A stretch of 21,433 nt of DNA from assembly GCA_046153875.1 (NCBI GenBank), contig JBJXFE010000048.1, forward strand, positions 1 through 21,433. Reading direction: 5' to 3'. The DNA comes from JBJXFE01 sp046153875. Lineage in GTDB: Bacteria > Planctomycetota > Phycisphaerae > Phycisphaerales > UBA1924. The position numbers and the translations under genes are program-made. Below the pieces are notes generated by a model. That model saw nothing but the letters and a program-made list of their open reading frames with translations, had not been told where the DNA came from and ran no database searches. Positions 1 through 6,100 of the stretch are shown one piece after another (position 1 is the first letter of the stretch; every line of letters begins with the position of its first letter).

Positions 1-17
1 CCAAGTGTCCGTCTCGG

Positions 18-36
18 GGCCGCGATGGACGCGGCC
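18..36. repeat. Perfect inverted repeat (7-bp arms, 5-nt loop)
   Basis: The arms GGCCGCG (18-24) and CGCGGCC (30-36) are exact reverse complements around the loop ATGGA. No T tract follows on either strand, so a classical Rho-independent terminator cannot be claimed. The geometry matches the hairpins at 306-324 and 11852-11870. It may be the end of a transcription unit lying outside the window. Confidence 0.4.
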
Positions 37-305
37 TGCTACCTCTATATACGCGGACGGCGCGGGAGAATTCGTAAACGGGTGCGCTCGCGCGCGGGGG
101 GGCGAGAGCAACCCTGCTGTTAACCCCGCCCGGGTGTCAACCGAGAGCGCGGGAGAGTTTGAGAGGGTGGCGGCCTGAATCGCCCGTTCCGGGCCTGGGT
201 CGAGCCCGACCGTCTCGAACCCGAAAGCGCGGGAGAGCGGGCCCCGCGCCCCGCAAGCCGAAAACCCGCGTCGTTCCGCGAGCGGTCGGCGCGCGGCCCG
301 AGAGC

Positions 306-324
306 CCCGCCGTCAACCGGCGGG
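306..324 (-). terminator. Possible tRNA-Asn terminator hairpin (no U tract)
   Basis: CCCGCCG (306-312) and CGGCGGG (318-324) pair perfectly around a 5-nt loop. On the minus strand the hairpin begins about 29 nt after the tRNA-Asn 3' end. The strong GC stem in the right place suggests termination or 3'-end stabilisation. The absence of a U tract keeps the call weak. Confidence 0.35.
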
Positions 325-352
325 TGGGCCAGATTCGAGCGGAAACGAGAAA

Positions 353-424
353 CTCCCCGACTAGGATTCGAACCTAGAACCTGCCGGTTAACAGCCGGCC
401 GCTCTACCATTGAGCTATCGGGGA
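353..424 (-). tRNA. tRNA-Asn (anticodon GUU)
   Basis: Read on the minus strand, this folds as a complete cloverleaf. The 7-bp acceptor pairs TCCCCGA (424-418) with TCGGGGA (360-354) and leaves a G discriminator at 353. The D stem is GCTC/GAGC. The anticodon stem GCCGG/CCGGC encloses loop CTGTTAA with anticodon GTT, and the T arm has loop TTCGAAT. No CCA is encoded, so it must be added after transcription. It is the second tRNA on this strand, after tRNA-Val at 596-669. Confidence 0.96.
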
Positions 425-430
425 CCGTGC

Positions 431-447
431 GGGGGCCTCTCGCCCCC
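431..447 (-). other. GC hairpin just upstream of tRNA-Asn
   Basis: GGGGGC (431-436) and GCCCCC (442-447) are perfectly complementary around a 5-nt loop. In the minus-strand transcript this hairpin lies 7 nt before the tRNA 5' end. It could be a leader structure near the RNase P site or a weak terminator for readthrough from tRNA-Val. It has no U tract. Confidence 0.3.
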
Positions 448-482
448 TCGCCGCTGGGCCGCGGCCTCCCGCGGCGGCGAAA

Positions 483-510
483 AGGCTAGCGCTCCCCCAT
501 CATCGGTCAA
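483..510 (-). promoter_or_regulatory. Candidate promoter for tRNA-Asn
   Basis: On the minus strand a TTGACC hexamer (510-505, five of six matches to the sigma-70 -35 box) is followed by a 16-bp spacer and TAGCCT (488-483, three of six matches to the -10 box). Transcription would start near 476, giving a leader of about 50 nt before tRNA-Asn. The -10 match is weak, so the call rests mostly on the -35 box and position. Confidence 0.33.
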
Positions 511-595
511 GATCACCGGCGGGGTGAACCACCCGCGTCAACCCGACGCGACCGAGATTCGAGCGCCGCCGGGGGACCCGAAGAAAACGCGGCAA

Positions 596-669
596 TGGGC
601 GCAACAGGACTCGAACCTGTGACCTCGGCTATGTGACAGCCGCGCTCTAGCCAACTGAGCTATGCGCCC
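596..669 (-). tRNA. tRNA-Val (anticodon CAC)
   Basis: Read on the minus strand, the acceptor pairs GGGCGCA (669-663) with TGCGCCC (603-597) and has discriminator A at 596. The D stem is GCTC/GAGC, and the T stem ACAGG/CCTGT carries loop TTCGAGT. The anticodon stem CGGCT/AGCCG forces the 7-nt loop GTCACAT, which puts U at 33 and CAC at 34-36, so the tRNA reads GUG valine codons. A GTC (Asp) reading would need a shifted stem that does not pair. No CCA is encoded. G at position 32 is slightly unusual. Confidence 0.88.
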
Positions 670-678
670 GCGGGCCCA

Positions 679-707
679 AGCATATCGCCCCACTTCGCCC
701 GCGTCAT
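679..707 (-). promoter_or_regulatory. Candidate promoter for tRNA-Val
   Basis: On the minus strand ATGACG (707-702) and TATGCT (684-679) are separated by exactly 17 bp, each matching four of six sigma-70 consensus bases. The expected start near 672 is only about 3 nt before the mature tRNA 5' end. The arrangement is plausible for a stable RNA gene but not proven. Confidence 0.35.
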
Positions 708-786
708 GGACCGGCGCGTCGCGGCCGATGGCTGCCGCGTCTGGCACGGACCGCGCTCGGATCGCGCCCGCCCGACGCCAGCACCC

Positions 787-3213
787 TCACGACACCACCC
801 ACCGCGCGCCGGTCGCCTCATACGTCACCGCGGCCGTGCGCCCCGCGGGCAGACCCGTCGGCGTGGTCGTCGTGAACTGGCCCGTGCGGGAGTTCCCGAA
901 GATGAACAGCGTCGAGAGCCCGGCGGCCGGCGTTCCGGTGTACGCGGCCGTCGTCTGCCCCGCCAGCTCCACCGCGCCCGACGCGATGACCCGCCCGAAC
1001 GACACCGGCGACGCGATCGACACGTTGACGCGCGACGTGCCCTCCAGCGTGATCTTGCCCTGGACGCTCAGCGTCGCCCCAGCCCCCACCGTGAGCGTGC
1101 CCGCATTCGTGAGTTGCAGGCCGTTGGAGACGAGCGTGTAGTTCCCCGACGTGACGGCGATCGTTCCGTTGTTCTTCGTGATGAACCGGAACGCGTCGAA
1201 CTTCACGCCCGTGCCCGAGAGCGTGACCGTGGCGTTGTTCGTCAGCAACGTCGCCCCGACGAGATTGAACGCAGCGCCGTTCAGGACGTTCCACGTCCCG
1301 CCGGTCAGCACCGTCCCGCTCACCTGCGTCACCCGCGCACTCTGAAGGTTCAGCGACCCGCCCTGGATCGTGAGCGTCCCGAAGTTGGAGAATTGGACGT
1401 TCGAGTTCCCGAAGGCCGCGGCGCTCGCGCCGGTCTTGACGAGCGTCCCCGAGTTCGTGATCGCGGCCGTCCCCACGCCGACGAGACCGCCGGCGACGGA
1501 TAGGTTCATCGTCGCGCCCGCGGCGTTGATGATGGTCGCGTCGTTAAGCTGGAGCGTCCCGCCGGACCACGTCAGCGTCCCGTTGTTCGTCAGCGATCGC
1601 GACAGCGACTTGCCCGCTCCGCCCGAGAGCGTCAGCGTCGCGCCCGGGGAGACGATGACCAGCCCAGCGCCGCCGAGGCTCCCCGCGGTCCACGTGACGA
1701 GCCCGCTCACCGTGACGCTCGGGACCGTCGTGATCGAGCCCCCGGCGATCGTGTACGACACGCCGCCGATCACCAGGGCGCCCGCGGCGGCCCCCGTGAA
1801 CGCGCCGGTGCTGACGCCGCCGCCGAGCAGGGTCAGCGTCCCGCCCACGACGTCCACCCCGCCGTTGCTCAGGTTGTTCAGGCGGATGCCGCCGCTCGTA
1901 TTCGAGAAGATGAGGGTGAGCCCGCCGAGCTTGCGGAAGTCGCCGGAGTTCTCCAGGCGCGCCGTGCCCGCCAGCGCCCGGATGCGGTCGCCCGAGGCGT
2001 TGAACACGCCCTTGTTCTCGATGACGGCGTCGGTCAGGTTGAGCCGGGCGCCGCTCCAGTTCGCCGTGCCCAGCACTTCGAGCGTCGCGTCCGCGAGATA
2101 CTTCTCGACGACGCCCGAGATGCCCAGGGTCACCCCCGCCGGCACGCGCAAGCGCCCCGAGCCGCCGTCGGGACCGCTGATCGTCCCGCCGGTCCACACG
2201 CCCGACGCGCCGGCGGTCAGGATGCCGTGAAGCTCGAGCGTGCCCCCCGAAACGTGGAGCGCCGACACGGTGCGGGTGGGACCGAAAACGCGCGCGGTCG
2301 CGCCCTGCACGCGCAGCGCCCCGACGCCGCTGAACGCACCCGCGAGGACGTGGACCCCCGAGTTCAGGGTAAACGTCCCCGCGCCGGAGATCGCCGATCC
2401 GCCGCCCACCACGTACGCGAGATTCGCGAGGATCAGCGTGCGCGAAGCGCCCACGTCGATCGCCCCGGAGAGGCTGGTGCCCCCGCCGATCAGACGCAGC
2501 GTGCCCTGCAGTACCTGCACGGTCCCGGAGTTGTCGAAGGTGACGCCGAGCGTCGACGTCGTGCCCGACGTCCCGACGCGTCGGAACGTCCCGTTGTTGC
2601 CGATCACGTTGACGCCGCCCGCGCCGAACGCCGAGCCCGGGGACGACGCGTTGAACGTCCCGGTGGGCCGGACCACGAGCGCGCCGCCCGAGAGCTGGAG
2701 GTCGCCGCTCTGCCAGTTGTACGTGCCGTCGACGTAGAGCGTCCGCGCCAGAAGCGCGAGCCCCGACGACGTGCCCACCCCGCCCGCCTCGATGATCGTC
2801 CGCCCCGAACCCGTCATCGACCCGCCCGTCCAGTTCAGCCCGGCCTTGACGTACAGGTTCCCCGAGCCGCCGACCGTCCCGCCGCTCAGCGTCATCGGCC
2901 CGTGCTGCACCCAGTTGCCGCCCCCGCCGCTGCCGGGGGAGATGGTCCCGCCGGAGAGCGTCAGCCCCTCGAAGTTCGTGATCGAACGCACCAGGGTGAG
3001 GACGCTGCTGGAATGGACGACGGTCGCGGCCGAGGCGGGCACGTCGATCACCACGTCGTCATTCGCTCCGGGGAGTTGGTCGCCGCTCCAGTTGGCGGCG
3101 TCGTGCCAGGAGTTGGTGGACGCACCGCCGTCCCACGAGACCAGCGCCATGACGCGCCGGTCCTCAAGTCGTTCGAGGCCGTGCCATCCGGTGTGCGCGC
3201 GACGCCTGGGCAT
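787..3213 (-). CDS. Large beta-solenoid (autotransporter-repeat-like) extracellular protein with LEPR-type N-terminus
   Basis: The product is 808 aa. The chosen ATG (3213-3211) has a clear GGAGG Shine-Dalgarno 8 nt upstream, whereas longer in-frame starts read into low-complexity Pro/Arg sequence. Residues 12-22 read HGLERLEDRRV, resembling the N-terminal LEPR/LEDR motif of planctomycete surface proteins, and no hydrophobic signal peptide is seen. The rest is Gly/Thr/Ser/Asn-rich with alternating hydrophobic residues and many N-x-G-T-L turns, typical of right-handed beta-solenoids and autotransporter-associated repeats. A W-x-x-G-x-[LIM]-like unit recurs at residues 128, 167, 340, 386 (variant), 508 and 549. 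It ends in ARWVVS with no beta-barrel, dockerin or PEP-CTERM anchor. It is probably secreted or surface-bound. Export by the nearby type II system is only a guess. Function is unknown (adhesin or S-layer-like is possible). Confidence 0.8.
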   Translation of the reverse strand: MPRRRAHTGWHGLERLEDRRVMALVSWDGGASTNSWHDAANWSGDQLPGANDDVVIDVPASAATVVHSSSVLTLVRSITNFEGLTLSGGTISPGSGGGGNWVQHGPMTLSGGTVGGSGNLYVKAGLNWTGGSMTGSGRTIIEAGGVGTSSGLALLARTLYVDGTYNWQSGDLQLSGGALVVRPTGTFNASSPGSAFGAGGVNVIGNNGTFRRVGTSGTTSTLGVTFDNSGTVQVLQGTLRLIGGGTSLSGAIDVGASRTLILANLAYVVGGGSAISGAGTFTLNSGVHVLAGAFSGVGALRVQGATARVFGPTRTVSALHVSGGTLELHGILTAGASGVWTGGTISGPDGGSGRLRVPAGVTLGISGVVEKYLADATLEVLGTANWSGARLNLTDAVIENKGVFNASGDRIRALAGTARLENSGDFRKLGGLTLIFSNTSGGIRLNNLSNGGVDVVGGTLTLLGGGVSTGAFTGAAAGALVIGGVSYTIAGGSITTVPSVTVSGLVTWTAGSLGGAGLVIVSPGATLTLSGGAGKSLSRSLTNNGTLTWSGGTLQLNDATIINAAGATMNLSVAGGLVGVGTAAITNSGTLVKTGASAAAFGNSNVQFSNFGTLTIQGGSLNLQSARVTQVSGTVLTGGTWNVLNGAAFNLVGATLLTNNATVTLSGTGVKFDAFRFITKNNGTIAVTSGNYTLVSNGLQLTNAGTLTVGAGATLSVQGKITLEGTSRVNVSIASPVSFGRVIASGAVELAGQTTAAYTGTPAAGLSTLFIFGNSRTGQFTTTTPTGLPAGRTAAVTYEATGARWVVS

Positions 3214-3330
3214 CGGGAAGACCTCCGCGGGGTGCATCGCTCCGGACCCTCCGCGGCGCGTCATACGCCCCGCTTCCCTGGCCGCGGCCTGCACCGGCTT
3301 CCTCCGCCGCCGCCCGGGTCCAACGAGGTG

Positions 3331-3359
3331 AGTATGGCCCCCAGCGGGCGTCGGGGCAA
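3331..3359 (-). promoter_or_regulatory. Candidate promoter of the solenoid gene
   Basis: On the minus strand TTGCCC (3359-3354) and CATACT (3336-3331) are spaced by exactly 17 bp, each with four of six consensus bases. Transcription would begin near 3324, giving a leader of about 110 nt before the ATG at 3213. Confidence 0.35.
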
Positions 3360-3449
3360 GAGTAGGGTGAGGGATTCCAGCGCTGGGGGGGTCCGCGGAC
3401 GGGCGGCAGGGCCCGCGGCGGTGGCGGTGGCCCCGGCGGGGCGGCGATC

Positions 3450-3455
3450 TATACT
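3450..3455 (+). promoter_or_regulatory. Candidate -10 box for rpsB-tsf
   Basis: TATACT matches five of six -10 consensus bases in otherwise GC-saturated DNA. The -35 position 17 bp upstream (GTGGCC) is poor. If used, the rpsB leader would be about 190 nt and would include the tandem hairpins at 3568-3610. Confidence 0.33.
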
Positions 3456-3567
3456 CCGGGATCGCCGGTGGTCGGCCGGCGGGGCCGCGGCACGCGGGAG
3501 GCGTGCGCGGCAACCACCTATGCGTCCGGGTCGGGGGCTCGCACGGAGCGGGCCGGGACCCGAATCA

Positions 3568-3610
3568 CACAAGCGCCCTTGTGCGGGCGCTCACGTGCCG
3601 CTTTCGGCAC
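3568..3610 (+). promoter_or_regulatory. Tandem hairpins in the rpsB leader
   Basis: Two perfect 6-bp stems with 4-nt loops lie back to back: CACAAG/CTTGTG (3568-3583) and GTGCCG/CGGCAC (3595-3610), ending 44 nt before the rpsB ATG. In many bacteria S2 represses its own mRNA through leader structure, so an autoregulatory site is a reasonable inference. No match to a known leader family could be tested here. Confidence 0.35.
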
Positions 3611-3654
3611 GGTCCGACCGGAGCACCGCCGGTGTCGCTGCGGGAATCACCGTC

Positions 3655-4509
3655 ATGGCCTCGTCACTCGTCCAGGACCTCATCGAAGCCGGCATCCACT
3701 TCGGCCAGCGCGCCAGCAACTGGAACCCGAAGATGGGTCCCTTCATGTACGGCAAGCGCAACGGCATCCACATCATCGACATCAAGGAGACCGTCAAGGG
3801 CCTCCTCCTCGCCAAGAAGTTCCTCTCCCGCGTCGTCGGCGAGGGCAAGGACATCTGCTTCATCGGCACCAAGCGCCAGGCCAAGAGCGTCGTGCAGCAG
3901 CGCGTCGGCGACGTCGGCATGCACTGGGTCACCGAGCGCTGGCTGGGCGGCACGCTGACGAACTTCCGCACCATCCGCTCGCGCCTCAAGCGCCTCGAAG
4001 AGCTCGAGACCCAGGAGCAGAAGGACAACTTCGCCAGTTACTCCAAGAAGATGGAGTCCCAACTCCGCCGCGAGAAGATGAAGATCCTCCGCAACCTCGA
4101 GGGCATCCGCAAGATGGACAAGCTCCCGGGCGCGATGGTCGCCATCGACGCGAAGCGCGAGGAGACCGCCCTCAAGGAAGCCCGCAAGCTGGGCATCCCC
4201 ACGATCTGCCTGATCGACTCGGACGGCAACCCGGACCTCGTGGACATCCCCATCCCCGGCAACGACGACTCCATGCGATCGATCGACGTGGTCCTGCGCG
4301 AGTTGTGCGTCGCCGTCGCCGAGGGCAAGCAGCAGCGCCAGGAAGCCGGCCGCCGCGGCGACGCGGGCGCCCCCGCCGCGGCCGACGGCCCCCGCCGGTC
4401 CCGTCGGGCGCAGTTCCGCGCGGACGACGCCGCCTCGCCCGACACCCGCGACGGCGAGCCCCCCGCCGTCGCCGCCGGGCCCGACGCCGTGCCCGCCCGC
4501 GCCACCTGA
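3655..4509 (+). CDS. rpsB: Small ribosomal subunit protein uS2
   Basis: The product (284 aa) is ribosomal protein S2, which binds the 30S body-head junction late in assembly. Diagnostic segments are the N-terminal EAGIHFGQRASNWNPKM (11-27), the RWLGGTLTNFRTIRSRL block (95-111) and PTICLIDSDGNPDLVDIPIPGNDDS (182-206; shown by key residues D188, D190, N192 and the IPGNDD turn). The core ends near residue 226 and is followed by an Ala/Arg/Pro/Asp-rich tail of about 55 residues, so the protein is longer than the roughly 240 aa of E. coli S2. The ATG is set by family alignment, since only a weak GGGAA lies upstream. It is followed by tsf, the classical pairing. Confidence 0.97.
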   Translation: MASSLVQDLIEAGIHFGQRASNWNPKMGPFMYGKRNGIHIIDIKETVKGLLLAKKFLSRVVGEGKDICFIGTKRQAKSVVQQRVGDVGMHWVTERWLGGTLTNFRTIRSRLKRLEELETQEQKDNFASYSKKMESQLRREKMKILRNLEGIRKMDKLPGAMVAIDAKREETALKEARKLGIPTICLIDSDGNPDLVDIPIPGNDDSMRSIDVVLRELCVAVAEGKQQRQEAGRRGDAGAPAAADGPRRSRRAQFRADDAASPDTRDGEPPAVAAGPDAVPARAT

Positions 4510-4673
4510 TCGCCGACCGACCGCGTTGAGGACCACCCCCGATCGTCCAGCCATCGCCCGATCCGATCGGCGATCGGCGTCGAACCCGAACGACCCGCAC
4601 CGGAATCACCCGTAACCCGTCCTGACCGTCGGCCCCTCGGCACGCAGGACACATCACCCCTTCGAGGCCCGCC
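4510..4673 (+). other. rpsB-tsf intercistronic spacer with possible stem-loop
   Basis: This 164-bp spacer contains ATCGCC (4553-4558) and GGCGAT (4569-4574), which pair as a 6-bp stem around a 10-nt loop. In E. coli the corresponding spacer holds a partial terminator that lowers tsf expression relative to rpsB. The same role here is a guess. No open frame of note is present. Confidence 0.3.
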
Positions 4674-5492
4674 ATGGAGATCAGCGCCAAGCACGTGATG
4701 GACCTTCGCAACCGGACCGGCCTGCCGATGATGGACTGCAAGCAGGCCCTCACGGAGGCGAAGGGGGACATCGCCGTCGCGGAGGACATCCTCCGCAAGA
4801 AGATGAAGGGCAAGATGGAGAAGCGGACCGACCGGGCCGCCGGCGAGGGCCGCATCGAGGTCGCCCACAACATGGACTCCGGCGTCGGCGCCATCATCGA
4901 GCTGCGCGCCGAGACCGACTTCACCGCCAAGAGCGAGAAGTTCGTCGCCGGCGCGAGGAGGGTCGCGGAACTGGCTCTGCTCGCCCACGCGGGCGCGGTC
5001 GAGGCCACGCCGCAGATCAGCGCCGTGGTCGACGACCTCCGCGCCGCCACGGGCGAGAACTGCTCCTTCGCCCGCGGGCACAAGGTCGCCGGCGAGTCCG
5101 GGACGACCGCCTACGGGCGCTACGTCCACCACGACGGCAAGACCGGCGTCCTCGTCCAGGCCACGGGCTCGATCAACGACGAGACTCTCCGCGAAGTCTG
5201 CATGCACGTCACCGCGGCCGTGCCCCGCCCCGCGGGTATTTCCGCGAAGGACGTCCCCCAGGACGTCATCGACAAGGAACGCAAGTTCCGCATCGACCAG
5301 GCCATGGAGTCCGGCAAGCCCAAGGAAATCGCCGAGAAGATGGTCGAGGGCGGGATGCGCAAGTTCTTCGAAGAGGTCGCCCTCCTCGAGCAGCCCTGGG
5401 TCCGCGACCCTACGAAAAAGATCAAGGACATCGTGGGCCCCAAGGCCCAGATCATCTCGTTCTTCCGGTGGCAGGTCGGTGAGCAGGCCTGA
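4674..5492 (+). CDS. tsf: Elongation factor Ts
   Basis: The product (272 aa) is the guanine-nucleotide exchange factor that releases GDP from EF-Tu. The N-terminal UBA-like domain (about 1-50) carries the conserved RTGLPMMDCKQALTEAKGD segment (14-32), and the core begins with TDFTAKSEKF (81-90), the counterpart of the family TDFVAKNE signature. The C-terminal LEQPWVRDPTKKIKDIV segment is also typical. Length is close to E. coli EF-Ts. The start is fixed by family alignment because no strong Shine-Dalgarno is present. The gene ends 21 bp from the stop of the convergent globin gene. Confidence 0.97.
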   Translation: MEISAKHVMDLRNRTGLPMMDCKQALTEAKGDIAVAEDILRKKMKGKMEKRTDRAAGEGRIEVAHNMDSGVGAIIELRAETDFTAKSEKFVAGARRVAELALLAHAGAVEATPQISAVVDDLRAATGENCSFARGHKVAGESGTTAYGRYVHHDGKTGVLVQATGSINDETLREVCMHVTAAVPRPAGISAKDVPQDVIDKERKFRIDQAMESGKPKEIAEKMVEGGMRKFFEEVALLEQPWVRDPTKKIKDIVGPKAQIISFFRWQVGEQA

Positions 5493-5513
5493 ACGCTCAC
5501 GCCGCCCGCCCAC

Positions 5514-5936
5514 TCACGCCGCCATTCTCGCGCACCGACCGGCCCGCATCATGATCCCCGTCGCGGCCTCCAGCGCCGCGGACCACGCGCCCCGCGCGAG
5601 CGGAGTCCACGCGGACCCGAGCGCGTCGCCCAGGGCCGCGAGCATCGCCGTGCGCGCCGCCGCGTAGTGCGCCCCGGTCGCGCCCTTGGCCGCGTACCGC
5701 TCCCCCGCGCCGCGCAGCCCCTCCTCCAGCGCCCCGAAGTCGTGCAGCCGACCCGCGATGATCGACATCAACTGACCCACGCGCCGCTTGGGACGATCCA
5801 GTTCCCGCGGCATGACCGAGCGCGCCCCCGGATGGGCCGCGAACAGCCGCAGCAGAAACCGGTCGGCCAGGCGGCCCAGCCCGGGCTCAAGCCCCTCGAA
5901 CTGCGACTGCACGAGAGCCACCTGGGCGCGATCCAT
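5514..5936 (-). CDS. Single-domain globin-fold protein lacking canonical haem residues
   Basis: The product (140 aa) aligns along its length with bacterial single-domain haemoglobins of the Vitreoscilla type. LVQSQFEGLEP is helix A, FLLRLFAAHPGAR covers B/C, RPKRRVGQLMSIIA is helix E, YAAKGATGAHY covers F/FG, and ALGDALGSAWTPLARGAW covers G/H. The proximal histidine (H in the family's H-x-x-x-G-[VA]) is Tyr81 here (TAC at 5696-5694). Phe CD1 is Met42, Tyr B10 is Leu28, and the E7 position is Arg48. Haem binding is therefore doubtful; a haem-free globin-fold sensor or a Tyr-ligated haem are alternatives. The ATG at 5936 is chosen by alignment to the globin N-terminus; no Shine-Dalgarno is clear. 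It is convergent with tsf and divergent from the aminotransferase. Confidence 0.8.
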   Translation of the reverse strand: MDRAQVALVQSQFEGLEPGLGRLADRFLLRLFAAHPGARSVMPRELDRPKRRVGQLMSIIAGRLHDFGALEEGLRGAGERYAAKGATGAHYAAARTAMLAALGDALGSAWTPLARGAWSAALEAATGIMMRAGRCARMAA

Positions 5937-6100
5937 GATCGCACACCATCGGCGCGCCGGCGGACCGCCTTTGACCGGCGCCCGGGCGACGGGTGAACCC
6001 GCGCCGCGAGCGTCGATCGGGAGGGTTGCTCCGCCCGCTCCGCGCGCTCGACCGGTACTATCCGGACCCTCCGTGACACGCACCCTTCGTGGAGTCAGCG

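Larger units (their letters stand above)
1..352. other. Non-coding region left of tRNA-Asn
   Basis: No convincing gene is visible. Short open frames here lack a recognisable product and sit in GC-rich DNA where chance open frames are common. The stretch holds a perfect inverted repeat at 18-36, a small AT-rich island at 45-52 that resembles a -10 box without a partner -35, and a second perfect inverted repeat at 306-324 that may end tRNA-Asn transcription. The word gcgggagag occurs near 150 and again near 229. Confidence 0.5.
3214..3654. other. Divergent intergenic region between the solenoid gene and rpsB
   Basis: This 441-bp stretch separates two divergently transcribed genes. It holds the solenoid gene's Shine-Dalgarno and candidate promoter (3331-3359), a candidate rpsB -10 box (3450-3455), and two tandem hairpins close to rpsB. 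Open frames crossing it continue out of frame into the rpsB reading frame and show no recognisable protein, so none is called. Confidence 0.5.

Noticed and set aside
45..52. Promoter at the left edge around TATATA
   Set aside because: No acceptable -35 at proper spacing on either strand and no gene placed to use it within the window.
596..669. tRNA-Asp (GTC) reading of the second tRNA
   Set aside because: Placing GTC at 34-36 shifts the loop and breaks the perfect CGGCT/AGCCG stem.
787..3213. Classical type V autotransporter
   Set aside because: Passenger-like repeats are present but there is no C-terminal beta-barrel, and the protein ends directly after the repeats.
2227..3654. Long plus-strand open frame running through the solenoid gene into rpsB
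   Set aside because: The upstream part is Arg/Pro/Ala-rich antisense of the solenoid gene with no recognisable domain. Only the rpsB portion from 3655 aligns with a family.
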